Assembly (NCBI GenBank): GCA_018398765.1
Contig: JAHBMJ010003822.1
Span: 70,005 to 86,059 of the forward strand
Length of the DNA stretch: 16,055 nt
Direction: 5' to 3'
Source of the DNA: Chromera velia
Taxonomy: Eukaryota; Sar; Chromeraceae
Shown in pieces: positions 7,712-15,867 of the stretch. The notes beneath the pieces were generated by a model. It saw only the letters and a program-made list of their open reading frames with translations. It searched no databases and was not told where the DNA came from. The translations under genes and the position numbers were made by a program. Numbering within the stretch: position 1 is the first letter of the stretch; every line of letters starts with the position of its first letter.

Positions 7712-10135
7712 TCATGACTCATAGTCGCTTTGAAGGAGCGGATTGGTTCTATACGTCAGTTCCTTGCCCAATTTCCCCAATCTTCGTTTCTCTGCTTCCT
7801 TCGCCCTCTCCCTCTTACCTTGCTTTTGGTACCGCTGTCCCTTCTTTCCTCCCCCCCTCTCTTTAGAGTCCGACTCCCTCCCTTCACCCACCCCCCTTCC
7901 GTCCTCCTCCCGACCTGAGGAGGAAATAGAAGAGAAGGGAACCTCATGAATCCGATCCCCTCGCCGGCTCTGTGCCAACAAACGGCGGGCCATTCCGACC
8001 TGAGACCCGAACGCCAAAACGGTCACACGCCCCCCCCTCCCTGCCCTTCCAGTTCTACCCACTCGACGCAAATATTCCGAAGGGTCGCGGGGAAAGTCAA
8101 ACAGAACGACGTGGTCAATCGGAACTTGACCAAAGTCTATGCCTCTCGAGGCCTGGTCTGTTGTCACAAAAACCAAAGGATTGACCCAGTTTTCACGGCA
8201 AAACTGTCTCAGATTCTCTTTTCTCTGGCTCGTTTCAAGGGCAGAGTGATGCGGAAGGACGGTAAATTGCTGCTCCTTCTCACCCTTCTTGCTGCTACTC
8301 TGAGTCATCGCTCCTTCATATCGGTTCAGATAGTTTTCCACCACCCTACAATTATCAATCGAGTTACAGAACACAACAGTACGGGGAGGGGTCCACACAC
8401 GCAGCTGCATCATCAATGCTTCTCTCTTCCTCTTGACCGCCACCTGCCCCCTGACTACGTGAGATTTCCATTTCAACTTCTCATCTTTACCCGCCCTCCC
8501 TTCTGTGCAGTCGATCAATACTTCCTCCACCCCCGCCGCCACCTTATGCACCCCCGGACCAACTACTCGTTTCAATCCGGGAAAGTCGCGATTCAACGCT
8601 TCCGCAACTTCCTGGGGCATGGTGGCGGAGACAAACAGAAACTGACAGCCGTTGGGGGCCTCATGGGTGAACGTTCTCACCCCATAGTCCTCATCGAGGA
8701 GCAAAATATCAATCTCATCCAACACCAAACTGCTCGTCCCCTCCAAACTCAACTGTCCCTCCCGAAGAAGTTGAGATAATCTCCCTGGAGACCCCACTGC
8801 TATGTCTACGGGTCGGATAAATACCCTTTTCTGGTTACGCCGTCCTGCGTGCGTCGCAACCTTCTCATATGATCCGGAGACGGTCACACTGGTCAACCCC
8901 GCCGCCTGACAAAGACCGCGAACCACCCCCCCGACCTGCTCTACTAAATCACTTGTGGGTGCAAGAATCAGGACCCTGGGAGAGAGAGGCGCACGGGGAA
9001 GCAAAGGCTTCGAGAGGGCAGAACTGGACTCCCCCTTTTCCTCTTCCTCTTTCACCTCACTCTTCCCGCTTTCCTCTTTCTTCGCCTCAACAAGAGTCTC
9101 TATCAAGGGCAACAGGTAGGCTAGTGTTTTCCCACTACCCGTCTGCTCTGCAATGGCAACGTCTTCTCTCTGCCGCACGGGTTTCCATGAAAGATTCTGA
9201 ATACGGGACGGACGCTGGAGGCCGAGGCTTTTGGCGAGACGGCAGGTCTCTGCACTCGCCCCCATTTCCTCAAATTGTTTTTTGCTGAAGAAGTACTCTG
9301 AAGGCTGTCTGTCTCCACCATTTGCCAACTCACCAGAGACACCAGAGAAAATCACCGGGCGGATGGGGGAGGTTTCGATGCCGTCAAGCTCATCTGGCTC
9401 GGCAGAAGGAGACGGCTCGGGAAATAAGTCCACAACATCTTGGACTAATCCCTGCGGCTCCTGGTCTCTCAGAGACACAGGAGGAAAGTTTTTCTTTCCT
9501 TCTACCGACCGGGCCCTCTCCCTCTCGGGACGGCGTGGGGAGACGGCAGAGACAGCGGAAGGCTTGTGCTGTCTCTTTGGGGAACTGTCGTCTCCTTCAC
9601 CTGTTTTCTCTTGGGAGACGTCGTCAAAGAAATCGTCAAAGTCATGAGAGGCTTCAAATGAAGTGGGAGCATGTAACGCTGTGAGCCTTCTTCTTGCACT
9701 CTCGCGTGCATCATCTTTGATTTCCTCTCTTGCTGCTGCATCCTCCATCTGCAACCTCTTCCGTTGCCTTCCAGACACACCACGACCCGTCTCATTATCC
9801 CCCCCCTTCCTGTTGGCAACCGTCTCCCTTGGAGAATCTTGAGGGGAGACGATGCTTGACAGCTTTCCTCCACCAAACTCCTTCTGCAGCTCACTCGCAA
9901 ACCAACCGGCACTTTCGTCCCTTGGCCTTTTCTGCTTCTTTTTCTTTGGCTTTTCCTTCTGTTTCGGGTTGTGAAGCTTAACACCGAGACGGGTAGGCGG
10001 GGGCGAAATCTGACTGGGGGTCACCCTCCCATTCTTCCAAATCACAGACTGAAATCCAGAGGGAGAGATCAAAAATGAACTTGCAGCTGGCAATATGCTG
10101 GCCAACAGCAGATAGGCCATCATTCTCTTCAACAT
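7712..10135 (-). CDS. DEAD-box-type ATP-dependent RNA helicase, probably plastid-targeted
   Basis: One uninterrupted 807-codon frame. The start at 10135 is fixed by an in-frame TGA at 10142-10144. Residues 7-17 are a hydrophobic signal-peptide core ending AASS-F21, and no acidic residue occurs before Glu61: together the bipartite leader of complex red plastids. A charged low-complexity region follows (60-280). The core shows the Q motif (PSRIQNLSW, 309-317), motif I AEQTGSGKT (329-337), Ia APTSDL, Ib GSPGR (448-452), II DEID (473-476), III SAT (503-505), IV VVFCNS, V TTDQASRGID (658-667) and VI RRVGRTGR (690-697). The C-terminal tail (738-807) is Gly/Arg/Lys-rich. Such enzymes use ATP to unwind short RNA duplexes. 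Motif order and the LVEQV and VHK segments recall the plant chloroplast RH39 type (rRNA maturation); this assignment is tentative. DEID instead of DEAD and PTSDL instead of PTREL are divergent. Confidence 0.93.
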   Translation of the reverse strand: MLKRMMAYLLLASILPAASSFLISPSGFQSVIWKNGRVTPSQISPPPTRLGVKLHNPKQKEKPKKKKQKRPRDESAGWFASELQKEFGGGKLSSIVSPQDSPRETVANRKGGDNETGRGVSGRQRKRLQMEDAAAREEIKDDARESARRRLTALHAPTSFEASHDFDDFFDDVSQEKTGEGDDSSPKRQHKPSAVSAVSPRRPERERARSVEGKKNFPPVSLRDQEPQGLVQDVVDLFPEPSPSAEPDELDGIETSPIRPVIFSGVSGELANGGDRQPSEYFFSKKQFEEMGASAETCRLAKSLGLQRPSRIQNLSWKPVRQREDVAIAEQTGSGKTLAYLLPLIETLVEAKKEESGKSEVKEEEEKGESSSALSKPLLPRAPLSPRVLILAPTSDLVEQVGGVVRGLCQAAGLTSVTVSGSYEKVATHAGRRNQKRVFIRPVDIAVGSPGRLSQLLREGQLSLEGTSSLVLDEIDILLLDEDYGVRTFTHEAPNGCQFLFVSATMPQEVAEALNRDFPGLKRVVGPGVHKVAAGVEEVLIDCTEGRAGKDEKLKWKSHVVRGQVAVKRKREALMMQLRVWTPPRTVVFCNSIDNCRVVENYLNRYEGAMTQSSSKKGEKEQQFTVLPHHSALETSQRKENLRQFCRENWVNPLVFVTTDQASRGIDFGQVPIDHVVLFDFPRDPSEYLRRVGRTGRAGRGGRVTVLAFGSQVGMARRLLAQSRRGDRIHEVPFSSISSSGREEDGRGVGEGRESDSKERGGGKKGQRYQKQGKRERAKEAEKRRLGKLGKELTYRTNPLLQSDYES

Positions 10136-10376
10136 CGTCTTTCAGGAGACGGCCGTACCAGGAGACAGAAAACAGAACAAGCAACACCTACTGTGCTGGA
10201 AGCTACTATCACTTGATAGTCAATGATCGAACCATGTGCATGAGGGCAAATACAACTCCTGATTCTTGCAGCCGTGCAGTGTGTCCAGAATTGCACTTTG
10301 CATGACAGAGTTGAGCCTTGAAGGTCCGTCCATGTTCCTCCTCACAACGCGTCTGTCATTAAAATTTTTTTTGAAT

Positions 10377-10392
10377 CGTGCATGCATGCACG
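10377..10392. promoter_or_regulatory. 16-bp palindrome with two overlapping TGCATGCA sites
   Basis: The sequence cgtgcatgcatgcacg is its own reverse complement and contains TGCATGCA twice (10379-10386 and 10383-10390), about 245 bp before the helicase start. TGCATGCA is a described binding sequence of apicomplexan AP2-domain factors. A regulatory role here is inference from motif and position. A further TGCATGCA lies at 10439-10446. Confidence 0.45.
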
Positions 10393-10395
10393 CTT

Positions 10396-10513
10396 GATCG
10401 AAGGAGGCACCGCGCGCGCGCGCGAGCGGCCCCGCCCATGCATGCAGCGCCCGGCCAGCGGCGCGGCCGGCGGCCGCGCGGCCGCCGCGCCCGAGCCCAT
10501 GAAACCTTCGATC
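10396..10513. repeat. GC-rich segment bounded by 9-bp inverted repeats
   Basis: The arms gatcgaagg (10396-10404) and ccttcgatc (10505-10513) are perfect inverted copies around about 100 bp of almost pure G+C. Inside are a (CG)7 run at 10411-10424, TGCATGCA at 10439-10446 and a 20-bp perfect palindrome cggcggccgcgcggccgccg at 10468-10487. The segment could form Z-DNA or cruciforms, or could be a fold-back insertion; I see no target duplication that would prove insertion. Confidence 0.6.
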
Positions 10514-10949
10514 GACGTACCGTGTTGCGTTGTGTTGGCAGTGTTGCTCACGCAGATTCACGTTGCAATGTGCTGACATATTAATATAGGCTGACAATTG
10601 CTCAGTCACTCCGACCACAAAAGTCTCTAATTGAGAGTGCGCGAGTCAGGCTTCCCATTTGCTGACCTCTTCGATGTCCTACAGGAAGTCCAACTGACTA
10701 CATGTTCTCTTAGAATTGACCAGAACGAATCAACTCGAGGAAGCCACAGAATTTTGCTGCCTGCAAAGCAAGAGGCGGCAGGTGTGGTGGTTTTCCCACT
10801 CGTAGTTGAAAGATCAGGAGCGAGAGAACCAGACGGCCTGAACCATTCCTTGTAGACGGCTTCGCGGCTGCTGCCGGTCACGAGGCGTTTTGGATCCTCC
10901 CGAATCTTTTCTGATACAGGGGGGAGAGGGAACGCGGTAGGAAGGAGCG

Positions 10950-13441
10950 ATGGCCATGATGGAAGAGGGGCAGGCGGGGGAGGAGGTCAGCTTGCCTGTA
11001 TTGATGTCAGCCATCTGTCGACCTACCCCGTTGTTGGCCAGCTGGGCTCGGTCTGTCTGCCTGACTGTGTCCACGAAGCGAAGAAGGCAAAAGAAAGAAA
11101 CACATATTCTGTCTGACTCGGAGTCTGTCTGTCTATCAAACTGTCCAAATCATACAGTCTGCCCATGATGATGAAGACGGAGAAGAAGAAACATACAGTC
11201 TTCTCCTTGTCTGTTGCGTACATGAAGAGAAGGAGGGGAAAGAGAGAAACACACAGTCAGTCTGTTGATCCAGTCTCCGGCAAAAACACGACAAGGAGTT
11301 ACGGGGAAGGGGCGCTTCACTCTTCACCCTTCGAGCCCGTGGCCCTATCCTCTGAGTGACCGTTTCGTTCTTCCGTTTTCCGCTCTTTCTTTTTCCCTGT
11401 TCTTTGTCTATTGTGGACATGAATAGGAGAGGAGAGAACGTCTAGTCGATCTGTCTGTGTCTGTGTTTGTCTGCAGACTGCCTGGACCTTGGAAGAGATC
11501 GACAAAATCTGCATGGAAGTTCTCGAGGGTCAGTGAATGGACGGGGCTCCATTTGTCGGCAGGCATCGAGTGGCTCACGCCAGCTCCATCCATCCAGACA
11601 GACAGTGAGTGAGTGAGACAAACAAGTATGTAGACATACAACGCTGCGTGAGGAAGTGAAACTCCCAGAAAAAAACAAAAGAAAGAGGTACAGTAGGGAA
11701 GTAAGAAAGAAAGGAAGAAAAGGAAAAAGAAGAAGAGGAAGAGGAAGAAGAGAAAGAAAAAAAGAAAAGAAAGAAAGGAAGAGAGGAAGGAAGGAAGGAA
11801 GGAAGGAAGGCAGGAAGGAAGGAAGAAAGGAAGGAAGGAAGCAAGGAAAGAAAGAACGAGCGAACGAAAATGCAGACAGACGCCATCGTTTTCTTGCCTG
11901 TCTGTCGGAATCCGGTTGTGGCTTTTTGGAATTATTCTCTTGCACTGATGCCCCCATTGCTTTGCTTATAAACTCACTGAGTGAGTTGGTTGACCAATTG
12001 ATGTGTACGATCTCTCGGCCCTCCACACACCATTGCGCGCCGCTGTGCAAAATTCGCGCGCAAGTAGCGTGACACGTGTGTTTCCTTGAAGGCGCAGCAT
12101 TGACTTTCGTTGGAATGTGTGCCTCGATCGGCTGTCACTGGTTGTTGCAGGAACAATTAGGGACCAGGACTATATTGAAAATTTGGTGCGTGCGTCATTA
12201 TTGTGACCTGACTGACATTTGGCATTTTTTTTGAGCCGGTACTCTCATTCCTTGGTGTTAAAACCTCTGGGTGGATTGCTGCCATCCCCATGTCTTCATG
12301 GTTCCGTATTTTCTTCTGTTGTTGTATTGCTCCCACGCTTTTGCTGTCTTTTTCTCCACTGCCTGCCTTTCTGTTGTTCCCCTTTCTCTTTCCCTGGCTC
12401 CTTTCCTTTTATGCCCCCTCTCCTTGCTCCATGTCTTTTCCATGATCTTTTTCTTGTGTGCCTCTGATTGCATCTTCTTCTTCTTTTTCCCTTGCTTTCC
12501 GTCGATTCGCTTCTCTTCTTCAACGTCACTATCCCCTTTTTTTCGATTCTTCTTTCCTCCCTTCTTCCTTTGCTTGCTTCTCTCGTTTCCTCAGGTTCCG
12601 CACTGGATAGAGACCATATGCGAACAGTGCATGGAGAAGTTGAACGGCCTGAAGAAACCGTTCAAGTACATCGGTCAGTCAGTCAGGGTAGCGGGAAAGC
12701 CAAGCAAGCAGTCAGGTAGCTAAAAGAAAAGAGTTTTGAATAATTGGAAGAAAGACATGCTGTCAGAGAGATGGGTGGAAGAACAGAAGGGACAAGAACG
12801 AAGAACGAGAGGGAAGAGAGCTGTTGATTCGTTCAATGAGTGGAAACACGGGAGGAGAAAGGAGGAACCAGGAGGGAAAGAGGAATAGAAGAAAAATAAA
12901 AGCGGGAGAGTAGAAGACACGATCCAGACCAACATGGACTCCCTTTTTCACCACGGCCAAAGAAAATGGAGACGATTGTATGAAACACGCGTGAAATCGG
13001 CATAATCAACTACGGAGCTCTGGCTGTGCGCAGGAATTATTTTTGTGCTGTGGTGAACTTGTCGCGATTCGCCTGTACAGAGCTTAGAGAGAAGAATAGC
13101 GCCTGCATGTGACTGCTCAAAGGGTTGGAGGTGGTCTCTTCGAGGGTTGTGTCTTTACTTGCGTGCACTTCTTCTGAACTCTTTTTTTTCTTCGTGCAGT
13201 CACTTGTGCCATCATACAGAAAACAGGCGCAGGTGTCCATACAGCGACCTCTTCATTTTGGGACTCCGTGAATGACGGTGAGTGGGTGGGTCCGTGCGGC
13301 ACGCGGGCAGGCAGGCAGGCAGGCAGCGTGAAGAGTGAAGAGTAAGCCCATGAGACCGGAATCAATTCACTTGCCATGCATATTTTGTTTTTCTGGGAGG
13401 CTTCAAGAGACCGTCGGGAGTCGAACACACAAACACACACA

Positions 13442-13478
<37 letters not shown>

Positions 13479-14062
13479 GAGGGGGGGTCAATGAGTCAGT
13501 CAGACGGACAATCGCCCTTGAGGTTTTTGTTTTCATGCCTGTCAGTACTTGATGCGCACTTGGAGACCGCAACTTTTGACCCCATGTATGTACGTACGGC
13601 AGTCTCTCTCTCTGTACAAAGAATAAAAGTCGTCTCAGAGGAGGAAGGAGGGCAACATCTTAGACAGAGGAGCAACCACGCAGGCAGGCAGGCTCCCCTC
13701 TCCCCACCGTCCATCAACCAGTTGCATGTACAAACTGTTGTCAAACATCCAGTGAAGGACCAAAATCGCATTTGGACAAGGAAACAGGCACAGAATAGAG
13801 TATCAAAGCTGTCGTCCTGTCTTCTGTTGAGCAGAGCACGCACCATGACCTTGCCAATGGCCACTGACACGACAAGTCGTTGACTGACGTAGTAAGTTTC
13901 AGTTGTGTTGAATCCATGTTTCGCATTGTTTTTGTTCTTCTGCGCCATCTCCTTTTTCAACTGCATGCAGGTGTACACACGTATGTGTGGCCAAAGGAGA
14001 AGAAGGAGATGGGAAAGCGCAGCGTGAACTGCATCCTCACGATTTTCGGATTGGAATTCTGA
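10950..14062 (+). CDS. DYNLT1: Tctex-type dynein light chain, six exons
   Basis: Exons are 10950-10985, 11477-11528, 12151-12185, 12595-12673, 13200-13277 and 13971-14062. All five introns are GT-AG (donors gtcagc, gtcagt, gtgcgt, gtcagt, gtgagt; acceptors all cag) with phases 0, 1, 0, 1, 1. Joined, they give 123 residues ending at TGA 14060-14062; family members are about 113. The start is bracketed by an in-frame TAG at 10938-10940. Exon 2 gives the first helix [15 protein letters not shown], exon 4 [15 protein letters not shown] and KPFKYI, exon 5 [16 protein letters not shown], and exon 6 the final strand [13 protein letters not shown]: the Tctex-1 domain in order. [10 protein letters not shown] insertion lengthens the last hairpin. 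The protein is a dimeric light chain that binds dynein intermediate chains in cytoplasmic or axonemal motors. Exons 1 and 3 (36 and 35 bp) are the least certain; type 1 versus type 3 cannot be separated. Confidence 0.9.
11040..11280. repeat. Degenerate minisatellite in intron 1
   Basis: Three loosely related copies are seen, each a purine-rich gaag/gaaa stretch, then aaacacat or aaacacac, then a tctgtctg-type run (near 11075-11155, 11172-11215 and 11225-11270). The unit length varies from about 60 to 90 bp. The tctgtctg motif recurs again near the intron end at 11448-11475. Confidence 0.45.
11703..11841. repeat. Polypurine tract in intron 2 of the dynein gene
   Basis: The plus strand is purine without a break from 11703 to 11810 (108 bases), then again from 11812 to 11841 after a single C. 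The second half is an (AAGG)n microsatellite. Such tracts can form triplex (H-DNA) structures and are prone to slippage. Confidence 0.9.
12290..12594. repeat. Pyrimidine-rich tract in intron 3
   Basis: C/T-rich DNA (ttcttct, ctttctctttccc and similar) fills most of intron 3 up to the acceptor cag at 12592-12594. It includes the polypyrimidine tract of the acceptor but is several times longer than splicing needs. Confidence 0.7.
12721..12910. repeat. Purine-rich tract in intron 4
   Basis: A/G-rich DNA (agaaaag, gaagaac, gggaggagaaaggagg and similar) follows exon 4. It is roughly complementary in composition to the pyrimidine-rich tract of intron 3 on the other side of the exon. Frames read through it on either strand are low-complexity artefacts. 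Confidence 0.65.
13306..13326. repeat. (GGCA)n microsatellite in intron 5
   Basis: About five tandem ggca units lie just after exon 5. A shorter caggcaggcagg run occurs at 13680-13692 in the same intron. Confidence 0.85.
13424..13487. repeat. Compound (AC)n-(AG)n microsatellite with G run, intron 5
   Basis: An interrupted AC repeat becomes pure AC from 13434, changes to AG at about 13459, and ends in a run of G by 13487. It is alternating purine-pyrimidine DNA joined to polypurine DNA, likely to be polymorphic in length. Confidence 0.92.
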
Positions 14063-14450
14063 TCGAGGGAAGGCGCAGGGAGGAATGGACTGGGCGAGCA
14101 GGCACACATACGTACAGTGAAGAGGAACCTGTAGAGTGACGAGGAAGGGAGTTTGACACGGCGCACGACAAGAATCTTGAATCGAAGAGGAGGTAGGGGA
14201 GGAAGGTGTCTTCAGTGACTTGTTCCCTCATGTCATCTGAGACTCATTTCTATGCTGAGTGCTTTCTTTTCTTCTTTCTCATTGAAGGGCTGTTTGATCC
14301 CATATAGGATCTCATTCGGCAACGCGTCCATAGAACATAAAGAAATCCATCGATCGTCGTCATTCTTAATTAATTCAAAACAAATTTCATTCTTCGATTC
14401 TCTGTAATTAAAAAATAGAATCAAATGCACCGTTCAAACATCGTGCATGT
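14063..14450. other. 3' flank of the dynein light chain gene
   Basis: Begins G/A-rich after the stop codon and turns AT-rich by about 14340. It should contain the 3' untranslated region and poly(A) site of the upstream gene, but no signal is clear. A 65-codon minus-strand frame at 14233-14430 has no recognisable feature and is not called as a gene. Confidence 0.45.
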
Positions 14451-15570
14451 GACATTTCTAGTTTTTGTTTTTTTATAATTTTGATCACTAGAATCTAGAC
14501 TGGCCGGAATTTTGAAAGTAGTTTTCTAAGTAGTTTTCTGACATTCGAAGAGTAAATTATACTGTAAATATCATTTCAAAGTTTGTATACGGATTCATGT
14601 ATAGGCAAAGCAGCCAAAGCTAGCGATAAGCTATAAACTCTTAGCGCTAGCCGAGCTTGTACAGTTTATTTAAGATAAAGATGGAATCGGTAAGTTTACA
14701 GTGTGAAGATCTGTGCTAGATTCTGTAAGAGCTAGGAACAAGATCAAGATATTCAAATTTTAGCTCAATCTCTCACTGTTTCTGATCTGCATGCATGTAT
14801 CGAGTTTATTGTATCAACTTGTGAGCATTTGACACGATTAAGCATTGGCCTCGTAAGCGTTGCACGGCTCAGAAATTATTGAATGCGTAGAGTTATTCAA
14901 GTGTTTAGCCAATATATTTAACCAAAGTTTGGACCTTAATTCGGTTAGTATGTTTTAGCCAAATATATCCAAACATAAACGGAAGCACAAATATTTAATA
15001 AATGTGTGTTTCATTCTTAAAAAATCGTTTGTATCCCTAGTTGTATATTCCATAAAAATGACTAATATAGCCTGAATGCCAGTGAATGGTAACATTGTTA
15101 CTTTTTAGGCAACTTTACGCCAGATTGTTCATATACATGGCCCTTTATAATGACCTTATTGAATTTCATCAACATTTTTTTCTGTCACTGAGTCTGACTG
15201 TTTGAGGCTTTGACACACTCAACTGCTTCCGTCCAAATCAAAGAAAGCTTCATCTAATACAGTTTTCAATATATCGAAATATATCCAAAAGTTTGGATAT
15301 AACCAAAATTTTGCCTTCGGTTATTGGTATAAATAGATTTCTGTAAAACGTCTGTCAAAATATAAAATATATGTTTCGTTTACTTTTCAGCATTTAACCC
15401 CACAGTTCAAGTTTCGTAAAATTTCTAGTAAAACGACATTTTTTTTTCGATAATGATATTCCTTTTTTGGGAAAAAAATCTAATTCAGTTGAAAGCCTTC
15501 TGCAAGAACAAGGTGGGGCGGCGACGCCAGGAGTCCGCCACAGCTTGTATATTAAAGGAATATAGGATTT
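14451..15570. other. AT-rich intergenic DNA with dispersed short repeats
   Basis: No gene seen. Notable items are TGCATGCA at 14788-14795, an inverted pair gctagcg/cgctagc at 14619-14651, a 13-mer aaatatatccaaa at 14961-14973 and again at 15277-15289, and a perfect inverted repeat atatccaaa-ag-tttggatat at 15281-15300. The fragments aagtttgga and ttcggtta occur in the same order near 14925-14947 and 15290-15323, so part of this may be an eroded AT-rich transposon or an old duplication. A GC-richer patch lies near 15512-15545. Confidence 0.5.
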
Positions 15571-15867
15571 TTATCTGAATAAAAATCTGACTAGCTCAGA
15601 CTGAGACCGAGGTTCACCGTTTCCCCACAGATCGCGCTCAGAGTGGTCTTGTTCTGTTTCTGACACGTCACCAAGCCTTACGGTGACGTTTGTTTGGACG
15701 GCGGACACCTCCGGAGAGCTAGAGACGTCTTTCGCGCTTTTCTGGCTTTTTCTTCTTCCTCTGGCCTGCTTTGAGATCAGCCGGGCTCTGCTAAGCTCTG
15801 CTAAGGGACGGACATGAGGAACAACCGTTAGCGTCGTCTCATCGGAAGGGGTGTCCACTACCTGCAT
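15571..15867 (-). CDS. Unrecognised ORF, possibly an exon of a gene continuing beyond the right edge
   Basis: A 98-residue frame from the Met codon at 15867. The frame stays open upstream to about 15950, so that Met need not be the start. The product is hydrophilic, rich in Ser, Arg, Glu and Val, with a basic patch (KQARGRRKSQKSAK) and no signal peptide, membrane segment or motif that I recognise. Its base composition is clearly higher in G+C than the AT-rich DNA on its left, as expected of coding DNA here. The upstream bases include a 9-bp tandem pair (ttgacggtc twice, 15960-15977), and a 10-bp pair lies inside the frame (gctctgctaa near 15784-15803). It could equally be non-coding. Confidence 0.25.
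   Translation of the reverse strand: MQVVDTPSDETTLTVVPHVRPLAELSRARLISKQARGRRKSQKSAKDVSSSPEVSAVQTNVTVRLGDVSETEQDHSERDLWGNGEPRSQSELVRFLFR

Larger units (their letters stand above)
10136..10949. promoter_or_regulatory. Head-to-head interval, probable bidirectional promoter
   Basis: These 814 bp separate the start codons of the minus-strand helicase and the plus-strand dynein light chain; both 5' untranslated regions and promoters must lie here or be spliced from outside. The middle is very CpG-rich (about 10391-10495) while both sides are ordinary in composition, a pattern like a CpG-island promoter. TGCATGCA sites and two perfect palindromes lie in it. I saw no convincing TATA box. The short frames in the interval look like chance or low-complexity products. 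Confidence 0.55.

Noticed and set aside
7946-8779. Plus-strand open frame of 277 codons
   Set aside because: It lies wholly inside the helicase gene on the opposite strand, has no domain-like composition, and is a shadow of the helicase codons.
10378-10584. Arg/Ala-rich small proteins in the GC-rich interval
   Set aside because: They appear in several frames and on both strands at once because the DNA is palindromic and GC-rich; there are no stops by composition and no sign of selection.
11442-12050. Long frames rich in Lys/Arg/Glu/Gly (plus) or Phe/Ser/Leu/Pro (minus), resembling coiled coil or membrane protein
   Set aside because: They are translations of the AAGG-type purine tract in intron 2 of the dynein light chain gene; the apparent hydrophobic segments are poly-FLPS from a microsatellite.
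13306-13692. CRISPR-like array from repeated GGCA and CA/GA units
   Set aside because: These are simple microsatellites with no spacers, inside an intron of a eukaryotic gene.
14233-14430. 65-codon minus-strand frame that starts with Met and has mixed residues
   Set aside because: It is AT-driven, has no recognised motif and no splice or context support, and lies in the 3' flank of the convergent side of the dynein gene.
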